DNA from: Lagopus muta
Taxonomy: Eukaryota; Chordata; Aves; Galliformes; Phasianidae
Direction: 5' to 3'
Assembly (NCBI RefSeq): GCF_023343835.1
Contig: NC_064433.1
Location: 64,068,032 to 64,132,031 of the forward strand
DNA: 64,000 nt
The notes below the pieces were generated by a model. The model saw only the letters and a program-made list of their open reading frames with translations. It did no database searches and was not told the DNA's origin. Each line of letters begins with the position of its first letter. Position 1 is the stretch's first letter. Shown piece by piece: positions 13,295 through 26,522 of the stretch. A program made the translations under genes and the position numbers.

Positions 13295-14911
13295 AAGAGC
13301 TCTGTGAGGACAAAAAGGTGCTGTGCCAATTAGACCTGGTGATCACAGCAAGGCTGAGCTATCCAGGTACAAGAAGACTCAGAGGTCATTTAGTTAAGCT
13401 GGTGTGTTGTTGTATAGGCCAGAATACATGTTAGTCCCCAGGATCGCATTAACATTGCTGCCATTCTTCGGTACAGTGACCAGACACCAGCAGGTGTAAA
13501 TGGTGGAGCAAATGTATAACTGTCTGACACTGGCAAGAGCAATCAACTTGTAGGAGAGGGAAATTTGAATTTAATAACTGTTAAGTTAATGAATAGTAGA
13601 GAGAGACACAGACGTTCAGCACCTCTGAAAATCCTAGTACTTAGGTATTTTACTATGGATCTAGACGCTTCATTCTAGCCTTCCTGCCCTGCTTATGAAA
13701 CCTCTGTTTCTCACCTGGATATCTCCAGTGTTTTTCCTGAGAATATCTTTCTGTTTATCTTCTGTGATAACTGTTTGCCTGATATTTATCCCAAAACAAC
13801 TCTGTTACTGCAGTGGAAGAAGAGAACATTGCTGCTCCCAGGGGAAAGTTCTCTTCCCACGATTACCACAAGATGCTTCTGCTCAAAATAAGTCTCTTTT
13901 AATTTGACACAGCCTTGCATTGCATTTTCTTACCTAACATCTTGGCTAATACTGTTCTGTGTTCCCCTTCCTGTACTGATCTGCATCCTGTAAATTTTTG
14001 TGATTTTGAAATCTTTTTCATTCTGATCCCGAGTGAATTCACATAGAGTGTGAATACGAAAAAAGCATTGTACAGCTTCAGTATAACCTGTTGCAAAGTG
14101 GGCATGGTCTGTTTGTTAGTTCCACTGTGTTTTATATTCACATATTTATATTTGTGTGTAAAAATCCAGAGTTTTAACAAAAACCAAACAAGACCAGCCT
14201 GATTCAACTTGCTTTTTCTTGAGCTATTTTTTGGAGGTGTTTTTTTGCCCCTCCCTCAGGAAGAAAATGTTTGACGAACCCAGCCTGTAAGAAACATAGG
14301 GCACTTTCATGCAGTGTATTAGGAGTAGAATACAGAAATAATAATGTTTTTTTCCCCATCCATTAAATGTTTGGAACTCAGAGAGGCAGCTAGCTGCTTT
14401 TCCCACGCTGCTGCCTTAGTAAACATAAATAAGGAGAAGTTCTGGGCTTTAGGTTTGATCCTAAAGTGTGCTGCTACCCTCTTAGATACATCAAGTACCA
14501 TCCCATTCCCACTAAGCCAGACAGGGAGATCTTCCTCATTTGGTGGTATCTGATTTCAAGACACTGAGTGCTTACACCCATGTGTGACAACCAATATCTA
14601 TGAGGAAATTTCTTGTGGTTGATGTGTCCTTTGTTTCTACTCTTATTCACAGTGCTGATGTGTTCCTTTATGATGACTGTAATCCACTGCAGAAGGCTCT
14701 TTTCCCTTGGTACGTTTCTGTGCCATGGAGCTAAGTCTGCTTACAGACATGGCTACATGGGGCTGATCAGGGAGGTACCAGAAGGGGAAAGGAGCCCGAG
14801 GATCATTTAGAGACACTACATGATGCCCAAGCCTTGCGGGTGTTGGAAGAGAACTTCCTGAAAATTGCAGCAAACTGCACTGTATTTGCTGAATATCAAG
14901 GACGCAAAAAC
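13295..14911. other. Unassigned non-coding DNA
   Basis: I see no gene, RNA or transposon here. Several overlapping frames of 60-102 codons occur on both strands, none with a recognisable motif. Confidence 0.5.
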
Positions 14912-14932
14912 AAATAAATAAATAAATAAATA
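14912..14932. repeat. (AAAT)n microsatellite
   Basis: About five tandem copies of the AAAT/AATA tetramer. It is an ordinary short microsatellite lying about 110 bases before the long polypyrimidine tract. Confidence 0.9.
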
Positions 14933-15039
14933 AGTCTGGAAGAACTCTGTCTGCTAGGAAACAGGATTTTATCTCCCCTTACTTAGCAACCCCATGTTTA
15001 GAAGTTGCCTATAATAGCTTTCATCCTTGGAAAATACGA

Positions 15040-15420
15040 CTTTCTTTTTCTTTTTCTTTTTCTTTTTCTTTTTCTTTTTCTTTTTCTTTTTCTTTTTCTT
15101 TTTCTTTTTCTTTTTCTTTTTCTTTTTCTTTTTCTTTTTCTTTTTCTTTTTCTTTTTCTTTTTCTTTTTCTTTTTCCTTTTCCTTTTCCTTTTCCTTTTC
15201 CTTTTCCTTTTCCTTTTCCTTTTCCTTTTTCTTTTCCTTTTCCTTTTCTTTTCCTTTTCCTTTTCCTTTTCCCTTTCCTTTTCCTTTTTTCCTTTTCCTT
15301 TTCCTTTTTTCCTTTTCCTTTTCTTTTTTCTTTTTCTTTTTCTTCTTTTTCTTCTTCTTTTTCTTTTTCTTTTATTTTCTCTTTTTCTTTCTCTTTCTCT
15401 TTTTCTTTTCTTTTTCTTCT
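15040..15420. repeat. 381-base polypyrimidine tract: (TTTTTC)n grading into (TTTTCC)n
   Basis: The plus strand is only C and T across this stretch except for one A at 15374. From about 15041 to 15172 it is a near-perfect hexamer repeat TTTTTC, about 22 copies. It then changes to a TTTTCC hexamer to about 15230. Beyond that it becomes mixed TTTTC/TTTTCC/CTT blocks with interruptions. The change of unit by single T-to-C steps looks like expansion of variant hexamers from one array. Open frames on both strands (poly Phe/Leu on plus, Lys/Arg/Glu on minus) come from the low complexity and should not be annotated as proteins. Long mirror-like polypurine/polypyrimidine DNA can form intramolecular triplex (H-DNA). 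Confidence 0.97.
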
Positions 15421-17800
15421 GCTCTCAAATGTGTGGCCAAAGACCATGTGGACCTTTCTAGGATTTCCACCTTTTTAAAAGATAGAAAGGATCACTAAAG
15501 GAACTAGTTTTCTGGCTGTCATTTAACAGAGGATGGTTGTACTGATAGCACAAGGATACACCTGTAGTAGTATCCTTGTCCAGTAGACCTGGACAAGTCT
15601 CTCCAACACTGCCCAGGGAATGTTTGGAAGAAAGATGATCAGAAATTGTCGGTATCCCAAGCCTTGAGAAGGGTACTATAGGCAAGCATTAGACTTCATC
15701 CTACAGCATTGAATGTCACGAGTTTTCCACTGGCACGGAATGAGGAGAAAATTTGCAGCAACTGCTGGAGTCCCAGGAGAGAGGTACAGCAGCTGGAGCA
15801 CAGTTTCTGAATGGGGATCTTGTGAAAGATCACAGACTTAAATCCCTAGTCTGAGTGTCTGAAAACTCTGGCAAAACCTAGATCCTAAATCTGTCCTTCA
15901 GGTTTGTTTCTGAAAGAAGGTACCTAACGGAGCCTTAAATTGTTTCCAGACTTTTCTTCTTTGTTATTTTCCTACATTGTGTGCAGAAGTCAAAGATCCC
16001 ATAGATAAGGTATTTGTTTACAAGCTGAAATCCTAGAGTTGAAAGACCTGGGAAATAGCTGTAATGGGCCTGAGGAAGGAAGCTAACCCACTTCAAGAGG
16101 ATACAGAGACAGAGCATTTGTTTTCACTAGAAGAGATGAATAAATCTGTGGCAGAATCATTTTCAAATGTCAAAGGTCAATCCAGTGAATTTTTATTTGA
16201 AACCTAAAAAGTTTTTGTATAACTAACTTAAAAATCCTGTGGCTGCAGTAGTTTAGGAATTGGTTATGGGAAATATTCTCTTTTGAGTTACTATTCAGTC
16301 TTTTTATGGTAAACAGTGGAGAGAGGAAAGCATTTAGTACTGAGGTTAGCTCATTTGATTGATTTTTAGATACTTGTTTAAGGATGAAATGAATTGCACC
16401 TTAAAAGCACTTCTAATTCAGAAGTTTAAGTGCATGGGTTAAATATAGTCATAACATTTGTACAGAACTACCACACCACAGATTGTAATTGATATGGGTT
16501 TTGTATAGCGTATTCCATGGTTTAGCCTTTCAGTTGGAACTTTCTGCCTCTCTCTCAACTGAAGTGTAGTTTTGGCTATGAAATAAAACAGCGCATGTAA
16601 AAATATTGGGAAAGAGAAAAAAATAAAAGCTATTGAACAGCTCTTAAACACCCAATGGAAATTTTCTTCCCAAAATATATTACATCAATGGATATTCAAA
16701 AAAGGAAGTGTTTCTTGTTCAGTTTAAACAAGTAGTTTTCAACAGGAATTCTTCTACTAATTCTTTCCTACTACTAAGGAACAAGGCCATTGAATTCAAA
16801 AAGTGTATAACATGAGACATGTTAGACTGCTGTTTGCATCCAGTATCTATGTTATAGGTAAGCACAAAGTGGATATAATTGTAATTTGTTTTTTGATCAT
16901 TTCTCTATTCAAAATGATCCTGAAAATGCTGTCTGCTCATACAACAGAGAACCACTTAAAGCCATGCTAGGTTGTTGAAGTGACAGATATTTTTAAGTGC
17001 AATGTCCTGCACATGCACCAAATTATATCCTTTATCAGTGTTGATATGTATTCTTCCACACAGAAAACTGTACATTTTTCCTCTGCATACCTAAGATACC
17101 AAAGACAATATGATACTGAAAAAAAATTGATTTTTTTTGTACTGTTCTTTTTGTTTTTCTTTAAATGGTACCTCCTTTATGTGAATGTTTTTAGAATTAC
17201 ATCAGGACAAGCTCCAAAGCAATTGCAACTCCATTGTGTTTCCTAACTCTTAAGTGTTTGACTTTGCACTCTCAATGTTATTTAATGTCAATTCTGAATG
17301 TAATACACATCCCGCTGAAAGTCTGAGTGCTTGTTGAGTAGCTGCCACACACAGGTTCCAGTCCAGCAAGTGAATGAGGACTTTTTTTCAGTGCTTCAAA
17401 CTCCTTTATTTGTTCCCAAGGTGATGTGGCTGGCTCACAAGCTGATTGCCTTTGTCTCCACATTCTTGCCAGGTGAGATTAGAAGCAAGCTGTAGCTTGC
17501 ATTTTGTCCAAAGGAGAGAGGCAATTTTTTGTTGTAAATCATGAAATAGTTTGGCTTTTGTTACCTGTGGAGCCAGGTTAAAAACCCAAATGGTGCTGCA
17601 TTTTGCCCTAGTAAGCAGCTGACTCTATCTGAGGTTTTTCTGTCATCTCTCTTGTACCAGTACTGTGGCTTTAGCATCCTTAGAGCTGGAAATATTGATT
17701 TCTACACACTGATTAGTCTGCACTTTTTCACTTCTAGTTTCTTGTACTGCTCATATGCATTTTCTGTTTTTGAAAGCTGAGACATTTGTACATGAGTCAT
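15421..17800. other. Unassigned AT-rich non-coding DNA
   Basis: I recognise no gene or element. Short frames here have no motifs. Confidence 0.55.
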
Positions 17801-17927
17801 CCAAGGCCAGGCTGGGTGGAACTCCAAGCAAGATGGCCAAGCTGTAGATTCCCCTGTTCATTGCAGGGGAGTCTATGATGACCTTTAAGGGTCCCTTCCA
17901 ACCCATATAATTATGTGATTCTGTGAC
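17801..17927 (+). mobile_element. CR1 LINE 3' untranslated fragment
   Basis: The sequence runs from 'caaggccaggctgggtgga' through 'cattgcaggggagtctatga' to 'gggtcccttccaaccc' and closes with a GTGATTCTGTGA tail. These are the ordered landmarks of an avian CR1 3' end in plus orientation. Only the very end of the element remains, and it is diverged. Confidence 0.85.
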
Positions 17928-18295
17928 TCCTCAATTATTTGAGGAAGTTTGGTGTGATAGATGGAGTCAGTCCTAGCCAAAGAGAAGGCCTCCATGAGAT
18001 GCCCCTGTTGTGATGGAGCTTTTAGGGGGACTGCACCGTCCCCTTGGGAAGAGGAGGAGAAAAATGCCCCAACAGATTGCAATGTTATATGAAGGGTGTG
18101 AAGGGGAAAAGATTTGACACTTTAGAGTTCAGTTTGGGTTTGGAAGGACAGATGTGCCTGGGCTCTGTGATACATCCCCCAGACTAATGAGTGACAAACT
18201 GATGATTCCTTGCTTCCCACAAACTACTGGCAGTGCCTGCTTGATGCAACCAGAAGACTGTTGGCCATCTCTGTTACAGTGCCCTACTGTCCATG
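17928..18295. other. Unassigned spacer between CR1 fragments
   Basis: Moderately GC-rich sequence between two CR1 tails. Part of it, about 18240-18295, may be the diverged upstream continuation of the next CR1 fragment. No gene is seen. Confidence 0.4.
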
Positions 18296-18364
18296 CTCAG
18301 CTGAACAGAGCTCAATGGCCTTTAAGGTCACTTTCAACCTTAAGATGTTCTGTGATTATATGAT
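18296..18364 (+). mobile_element. Old CR1 LINE 3' tail
   Basis: A diverged CR1 3' end: 'tcaatggcctttaaggtcac' followed by 'tttcaacctta' and tail units resembling ATTCTATG (TGTTCTGTGATTATATGATT). The order and spacing match the CR1 terminus, but several positions differ, so it is an old copy. The 5' boundary is uncertain. Confidence 0.65.
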
Positions 18365-18549
18365 TGCCCACCACTGCCCCAGAACCATTCCTCAGAACTA
18401 CTGCCCAGGCAGGCCAGTCCCTGTCTGGGTGCAGGCAGGGGCTCTGTCTTCCCTGAACAGATCATTGTGTTTAGCCCTGCAGGATGGCACAGACTTTTTA
18501 TCGGCCCTTTCTGTCAGCATGTGTGGGTTGTCCTTGATGGCAGCTGCTG
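18365..18549. other. Unassigned sequence between CR1 pieces
   Basis: GC-richer sequence that may be further CR1 material too decayed to place. A minus-strand frame covering 18398-18646 reads into the CR1 reverse transcriptase remnant described next, so I do not treat it as a gene. Confidence 0.35.
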
Positions 18550-19230
18550 TCCTCAAATAAAAGCTTTGCTTGTCTAGATAAATGACATCCAATGCAATCT
18601 CCTCAGCCACAAATCCTTCCATTTTATTATCGAAAGCCAAATACATTGGCCAGCTGTCATTTACTCTTGGTAAATCTATACTGACGGTTTACAGTTACTT
18701 TCTTTCATCTCTCCAGAAGTGAATTCCGCTTAAAGGGCTTACTCCAAGGTTTTTCTAGGGACTGAAGTGAAGCTGGCCAGACTGAAGTTCCTCCAATTGT
18801 TCTTTTGGGCGTTTTTTTTAGATGGACATAAAATCTGCTTTCCACTAGGCTTCAGGACCTCCTCTGATCTTCATGACTTTTCAAAGATAATAAAGAGTAG
18901 CCTCAGTATGACATTGGTCAGCTTCCCTCAGCATGCTTAGATGCAGCTCCTCTGGTCTCACGGGCCAGTATGATCTGAGTTCTCACAGTCCTTGACTCAG
19001 TTTGCACCCACTGCTCATATTTCCTTTCTGTCTCATACTGCACTTTAGAGACCTGGAAGACCTCGTTGGTACAGACTGGATCAAAGAAGGCTGTGAGTAC
19101 ACCTTATCTGCCCACTGTCACTGGGTCACCTACTACTTTCAGCAATAACCCACATGCCTTTGATTTTGGCAACTATATTCCCCAGAGTTTTCACAAAGAA
19201 AGCCCAGGCTTTCTGACCTAGACCATCCCT
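18550..19230 (-). mobile_element. Decayed CR1 ORF2 fragment: EN-RT linker and start of reverse transcriptase
   Basis: Read on the minus strand, this contains degraded pieces of CR1 ORF2. Near 18570-18645 the frame gives a 'GFVAEEIALDVIYLD' segment, matching the RT motif around the first catalytic aspartate (family pattern VDVIYLDFSKAFD). Just upstream, about 18650-18690, lies a relic of the QHGFTKGKSC segment. Towards 19200 the sequence matches the region encoding the 'tp.. nitPIfKKG' and 'EKAEVLNaFFASVF' parts. The pieces are in the right order but broken by stops and frameshifts. Both the 5' end and the 3' tail are absent. Boundaries are approximate. It lies head-to-head with the plus-strand CR1 tails at 17.8 and 18.3 kb. 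Confidence 0.75.
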
Positions 19231-20368
19231 ACAAATGCAGCAGTTGATGTCTTGAGATCTTTATATTCAGAATATTTTTCAGTACTTTATTTTGGAACCT
19301 CAACAATTCTTTTAACTTTTGTTCATGTGTGCAATCACACAGTAATGTTCTTAAGTGATTTAAAGTGATTTCAGAGACTTGGATGTAAAAGTAATGGAAG
19401 TGTTTATAATGAAAATAAGTTCTTACAGTGCATCTATTTCAGAGCCACAATCCAAATTTTTCCCATGCAAAAACTATTTGTTGCTTTCCAGAAAGAAGTT
19501 AGCACTATTTGTTTCAGTGTCTGCATTCAAATGATACAAAATATAGAATTTTTTTAAAAATATTTATTTTTAGAATTATTTTTAAGAAAAGATGTAGAGT
19601 TCTCCTTTATGCACTTCCTGCAACACGTGTTATGTCCTGTCTCCCCATCCAGTCATACAATACTTAGACTGATAAGACGTTATTCCATTTAATGTCTTTG
19701 CTCCTCCTATGTACCCAGTATTATCTTATTACTATGTATGTGGGCACCTGTTTCAAATTTTTCCCAACTACGTTAATTTGGTTTATTTAAAATTTTAAAT
19801 TATTGCTCTTCTACCTTTATTTAATGGTCAAAGAATGCAGCCAAAATGAACAGACCACTTCACTTATAGAAAAACTTGTACACTTTGATATAAGCTGTAG
19901 AAACGTTATCAACTAATTTTCTTAAAATGAGTTTCAGATTTTGATTTTTTTTAAAGCTGTTAGGCTGAAAATCATCCTGACTTTTCATAGATTGTCATGT
20001 TTTTGAGTGAGCACATCTTCCAAAGCATATAAATTCACATTTAGTGACAGAAAAGAGCCATATTTTAGTATTGGTCACTCTCTTGACCTGACCTCTTCTT
20101 TTGGCGTGCAGCTCTCTTCTTAGAGTTGAGAGCAAATTTGCAATGGGAATCCACGAGTTCAAGTTCTGATCATCCATTCAACTGAAAGGAGAGCTTGCTG
20201 TCTGTGAGCCATGCTGCAGACTGTGGGAACTCAGCTTTCAGCACTTTAAAGGCTAGAGAACTGCTGTGGCGGCAAAGGGCAGATCAGCGCTGACAGGGCT
20301 GTATGGTCCTTCCTTTCCTCTTTATGCTCTTCTGGTTACCTCCCTCTATTCCCTTTGGTGAAGGAAGA
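19231..20368. other. Unassigned AT-rich non-coding DNA
   Basis: I see no gene or element. An AT-rich patch lies at about 19545-19585. Confidence 0.55.
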
Positions 20369-20470
20369 ATCACAAAATCACAGAACCATATGGGTTGGAA
20401 GGGACCTCTGGAGGTCATCGACTCTAACCCCTTGCTAGAGATGACCTGAAGCCCAACTGAGAGGGTCATT
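20369..20470 (-). mobile_element. CR1 LINE 3' end fragment
   Basis: The plus strand reads 'aatcacaaaatcacagaacc' then 'gggttggaagggacctctgg' and 'aggtcatcgactctaacccc'. This is the reverse complement of a CR1 3' tail and adjoining untranslated region. Only about 100 bases remain, so the subfamily cannot be fixed. Confidence 0.9.
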
Positions 20471-21744
20471 CAAGCATATGGAATGTTGCCTGCAAAATTC
20501 AGCATAGTGTAAGCTACCAAGATAAATTCTTTAATCTGCATACTTTCAGCCAGCATCATCTTATTCTCTGTATCTGTAGTGGGCAACTTGACTCAGACCT
20601 ATTCATTAATGGAGAACGGAGGTGACACCACAGAACTTACCGAAAGTTCTAAAAACAAAGTTATATGGTACCCATCTTTATCACAGTGCTGTAAATGACC
20701 ATATGAGGCTGAAGACAAATGAATCAAGCTTCCTGTGTAAGCAAAACTTTCTGACAGAGTCAGCAGTAGTCTTATCTCCTCCCTAATTAAAGAGACATTA
20801 TCTTAGTAAACGTTTCTTGTCAGATAGTTTCAGTTTATAATGTTAGTCCACTAGTATCAAAGTGCTTCAGCGTTCACTTGAGCTCATTGATGAAGAAGAA
20901 TGTTAGGGAATGAAACATGCAGCCAAACTTGTATGTGCTGAAGGTACCTTAATCTTAGTTTTATTTGATTATCAGCAATCAACAGTCAATAATGTGTTAT
21001 GTGTATTTCAAATCCAAATGACTGAATTGGTATGTTTTTCATTCTCATGGTCTCTGATTTTATTTCATGTAACAGACATGACTCTCAGACTCCAACAATA
21101 CAACTTGCAACCATTTATTTTGGGGATGGGGAATCAGACTAACTATTCCTAACAGTGTGAGAAAGTTACTACTAAGAAATTTGCTTGGGGATCAGAAATA
21201 CACTGTGGTTTCATACAGAGACCTGCTGCTGGATATGGTCAGCATTAACTTGGAGGCAGAATTAATCCCCAGTGGAGTACAGAGTATTGTTACCTTTAGG
21301 TTAGCCTTCTGGTTTTATAATTAATTTAAAAATGAATCCCTGCATATTTGCTTTCCAAGGAAGAACAGTGTTTGTCAGAAGGCTCTGTTTGTTTCATAGA
21401 AGATTTTGCTGCACTTTACTTATCTCTCTTTCCCTCATTTGAGTCAAGGAAGACACTGAATCAGCCTTTGGTGCAAGCTAACAGCCTGTGGTGATTTAAT
21501 TCTGTATTCTAGGATTTGTATGTCTTTTCTCCCATCTGATACCTGTAGGGCACTGTTTTCATTCAGTGTATTAATGAAAAAGGTCTCTCCATTTTAGTGT
21601 AACAATTTTTGTGTCCTTCTGTTGTTTTGGTCTTAAACAAATGTACTTTTACAAGCCTGAATTTTAAAACCAAGTTGCTTATATCTTTACATCATAGAGA
21701 ATTCTTTAAACAAATGCCTCCTGCATTTATTATGACTTAGAAGT

Positions 21745-21798
21745 TAAAAACAAAACAAAACAAAACAAAACAAACAAACAAACAAACAAACAAAAAAC
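21745..21798. repeat. (CAAAA)n / (CAAA)n microsatellite
   Basis: Tandem AAAAC pentamers pass into AAAC tetramers over about 54 bases. The unit shift by loss of one A suggests slippage within a single A-rich array. Confidence 0.93.
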
Positions 21799-24696
21799 CT
21801 AGGTAAAATTACTGCCAGCAAAATAATCCAGCTTTAACAAAAGTTTTCTCTAATGGTTGTAGTGATTACAGCCAGGTATATGCCTGGACTTGCAACTTTC
21901 AGACACACGTTTCAGCTACACCGTCACTTGAGATCTCTAGGTTTCAGATTTTTGTTTAGGATGATACAGCTCACCATGTATTTTTTTCATGGTGATTGGA
22001 CCAAATAAATATGAGGTCAAAGCATTTTGTTACCATCTCAAGATGCTGGTAAATAGCAACAGAAAAATGATATAGAACAGATGGATGTTCTCATTTGTTT
22101 GGCAGGTGAGTAATTTTCTGCAAAGGGAAGGCTTCCAGCTCTGCTCTGTGGCAGGGCCTCATAGCATAATGTAAAGTGTAGAATATTGATATCTTTATCT
22201 GCTATCTACTTAGCTTACTGGGAAACAAACCACAGCAAAAAGAAAAAAAAATAAAATAGGAGGGAATCATCAGTTCACACTCAAGATAAGGAGGGGATCA
22301 CCTACAGAGGGAAAGAAGACAGACAAATATCAGAAGATATCAGACTTTGTGAGCAGCTTTGTGATAGACTGTTACTAGTAATATTTCCAATGAGAGATTT
22401 GATTATAGTTAGTTGAATTATTAATTTGTTAAATTAGTACTATTTTAAGATAATAATGTCTCAAAGAAAAACACATCTTGATTGAGGGTGGAGGTAAGAA
22501 TTCTTATAAGTCTGCTCTTTTTTCCGAACTGCATTTTTATAGTATGTTCTCTCTGGCTTTACGTTCTCATTTCAAATCTCATGGAGTAAAAACAACTCTG
22601 CCTGTGGGCTTTTTACACGGGACTTGTTACCAAAGTGATTAAACACAGGGCACTGCAGTTCAGTTCCTGCCTGTTAAAGTTTAATCCTCAGCCACTTTGT
22701 TGTTCTCTTACGTGCTTTGGACTACCGATGCCATAAAGCTACATGGCATCTGTTAAAATTAAATTGTAACAGACTGATATGTCTGAAACACCATGCAGAG
22801 TTAAGACCTATAGCTCGTTAACGTGGATAATTACTACCTTGGAGAAGTCAAAATGTCTGTGTGCACAGCACCAGCCCTGGCTCAGTCACAGGCCTGCAGA
22901 GACCATGGACAGGCTGAGCTGCTCCACAGGACACACTTGGAAACTGCTGTACTCTTGTGACAGCTTCAGCATTCTTGCGTATGCTGCCTGTTGTTAGAAC
23001 AAACAAGCTAACCCAAACTCTGCAAATCTGGGACTAATCTGAAATATGAAAGATCTGTGGGGTCCAAAACCTCAAAAATAGAATTCAGGTTCAGAACCGA
23101 GCTCTTAAATCAAGATGTATTACAAAGATCTCTGGATGGGCAGATGTGTAGTTATATACAAAAAGATTTGCTGAAAATAAATATCCAATGAGGATTACAT
23201 TAGTAGATACTGGACTACATTGGTAGTCAGAACATTAAAATGTCATTCCAGAAAATAGTAAATCAAGCAAAATACGATGGCATCTTTACTGTTTTAACAG
23301 AAGTAAGGATATTGAACAAGGTATACAATGTATTGGACAGTATTAACCACAGTGAACTAAATGCTCAGAATGCAGGAGGTCCTGCTTAGAAAAATATTGC
23401 TTCCTCTTGTGCTGAAAGGCCTGTTTGTTTCAGGACTTGAGAATACCATTTAGTTTCCTGTTTTTAGAGCCTGAACATATTGGAAAGAAAGCCCCGCCTT
23501 TCAGAATGCTCCAAGAAAAAAATCGAATGCTAATGATTTTTGTTTTTCCTGCTTAGAAGGATTTAACATCAAAACCTAATTTAATGAGACTTTACTGATC
23601 TTCATCTCAAAATGTCAACTCCCAGGACTGTGTCACACAGTGATGTGCCCAGTGGCAATGATGCCAGCAGTGAACAAATATCATGTCCAGGCAGCGTGAA
23701 TGTTTGCTTTGCTTTGATTTCCAAAACTTGGTCAAGAATAGCCCATCTATAAACATGTGCCAAATCTACTGGAGAGTGACAGGATCCCTGATCTGACTAG
23801 TTTTGTAGTCCAGTAATTTTGTAAGGTTATTTTTATTTTTTACTTATATTTTGCTCCAGCAAACAACAACAGCACTAACAAAATCATACCATTTGAGCAG
23901 CAAAGAATTTACCAAGAGCTTGATACTTAAAAGAAGTACCACTGTGAGTTGTTTGTTTGCTAATGTTTGTAACACTGTAAACAGTTCCTTTTGAAGGTAT
24001 ATCCAAGTATCCAAGTCCTTTGGAGAATGAAACAGCACACACTGCTGAAAACATGTGTAGGGTCTCCTGAAGGGTTTCCCTTCTTGGTCTTAAAAAGAAC
24101 TTTGAATTGCAGTCTTGCCTCAAAGGATTGAAAACGAACAGTGTTGTAACTCTTAGAAGGAGATAAAAGATGAGTGGTATTAATCTTACCAAAAAATTTT
24201 TGGAATAAGGTCTAGATTGAAATGCGTTGAGATTTTTTCTAGAGCTGACCCTTCCAAACCAAAATGAAAGACTTCAAAGAAAATTGGAGGTGAGGACTGC
24301 CCATTGGGGTGGATTTTTCTATTCTGTTGTTTGTTTCATGCAATAAAGCATGATTACTTAAGTTAGAATCGATTTTATAGAGTTATTAAGTATACTGGGA
24401 AGAAAGTAATGATGTGAACGCCAAGACAGTGGGACTGAATATGGGAAACGGCATAGTTTGAAGTTCAGACATAGAAGAAAGTGAAATGATGCACCCCAAT
24501 ATGCCATGCAGAACTATCCTAAGGACATCAGGCTTTTAAAAACAACAACAAGCTCCATAAGTGGTGTGACTTCATAAAAAGTCTGTTTTTTTGAGGTAGT
24601 TTAGTGGAGAAAAAAGGAGTACTACAAGTCTAGTACAACTACCAATCATGTTGATTTTCTTTGCATAGCCTATTGCTGTTATCATCTACGCACCAA

Positions 24697-24714
24697 AATA
24701 TATATATATATATA
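24697..24714. repeat. (AT)n dinucleotide repeat
   Basis: About nine AT units; an ordinary short microsatellite. Confidence 0.9.
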
Positions 24715-26522
24715 CTAAACTAAGCAGCTTAAAAAATTGAAAATGAGGTGGCAAGACTGCCTTGAAATGGCACACACAATAATTCTGCTATGCCCTATCA
24801 CTTTTATAAGCCTTGTGCATATTAAGAAATCCAAATAAAACACAGGCATTTACATAGTAGAACAGTTAAGAATAAGGAAGAGCTACTGATTTCATCTAGT
24901 ACTGTGGGTACAGGCTCAAGACACTACCATCCAAACAATACACACATATGACCTAGAAAATACAATTTTTGTTTTCAGCCAGCTTTGGGAAACATAAAGT
25001 AGAATTCCTAAAGCAAAGGACAGAAACTGGTGCTTCCAGAAGTAATGAAGAATATTAACAGTGACTTTTTAATGCTTCAGCTCACTTTGAGAGAGGATCT
25101 TGCTGTGCTTTTTTTTTTTTTTCTTTGAGAGCACACCCCAATATTGTTATTAGCAGAAAGGTAGAGCTTCATTTCTAAGAGAAGTAGAGACTCTACTAGT
25201 CTTAGTAATCTTTAATCTTTATTACTTGCATAGTCTGAGAAATACAAATCAAATTACAAACAAACTGACTTGTTTCTGCTTAAGGAAAGATGCCTTTCAT
25301 ACAGCATTTATTAGGAACTATGGATTTTTGAAGGCTTTTTTAGGAAAATTTACAACAGCCTATTGCTCTTGATAAAAATGTGTTTATGTAAAATGTGTTT
25401 AGGTAGAATCTAATTTTAAAGACATTAGCTTTACACATTAACTGTACGTATCGTGCAACTATATAAATTACATGGCCAGCATGATACATACTATCTGAAA
25501 TAACCCCAAAATCCCTAAGTGTCTTTTGCTTATAAATGGATAAGTCTCCCTATATCTTCCTACAGTAGAGATACTGCTGTAGAACTTACATAATTATAAT
25601 CCAAATTCTAACTGGAAGAAGCCAAAAAAGAGTTAACATTAGATGAGACCTTGAGCCATGAAGTAAACAGGAATGAATATGCCTGTGTTGTAGGGAACAT
25701 CTTAGTTATATTTGTGAAACCCAAATAGGAACCTACTGAAGACAGTAACTCATTTCCAGCAACTCTCTTACACTTTTCATCAAAGCATGTGGCTAAAGCC
25801 CAGTTGCAAGCTGCATCATGAGAGTACTTTATAATCTCTATGCAGTGTTCATCAGAATATAAATAATATAAATATATGAGAGATAAAATATGCAAACAGA
25901 AATATAATACACATAGACAACTAAGAAGCCTGTTCTGCTTGAAAGTTAAGCATCTTTAAATAGAGATATTATAAATCAAGAAATTTCAGACAGCAAGAAA
26001 TTATAATGAAATATATGAAATGATTATAAATGTTAGCATTTCTTTCACAAATCTAAGGAGCAGCTAATTTTTTTTAATGCAGATGTAACTTCAGCATTTA
26101 ATTGTAACAGATGAAGAAATCGGGCCAGCTGATTATTCCAGCTGTTTGGGCTGAGAAGTGCTATATGGAAAGGAATTACATTGATTAGAAGAGATGAAAA
26201 TAAGATACTTATTATTTGATGTGTTTTCTGGGGCAAAGTGATTTTGCCTTCTCTTTCACTTCTTCACTTACAATTCTTTAATGCCTTATTCTTTTCAGAA
26301 AGATACCAGAAGTCATTTGGATATTTTTTTAAAGTTAATTTTGAGTACTCAGCAGTGCTTAGTACAAGATTGACTAAGATGGCTGCAACTAAATTGTGAT
26401 CTGATTCAAGCAAGAGCTTTAAGCTGTGGGTCCACAGGTGCTCACTGTCTGATATCAACAGAAAAGGAAAAACTTATTATATCAATCAATGGCTGTTTCT
26501 TCATTCTTCTCTTGGGCAACAA

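Noticed and set aside
14998..15478. Three frames of 144-157 codons on both strands
   Set aside because: They are translations of the polypyrimidine hexamer repeat (poly Phe/Leu or Lys/Arg/Glu), not proteins.
18398..18646. 82-codon minus-strand frame beginning MYLAFDNKMEGF
   Set aside because: Its N-terminal part matches the CR1 reverse transcriptase DVIYLD region, so it is a transposon relic rather than a host gene.
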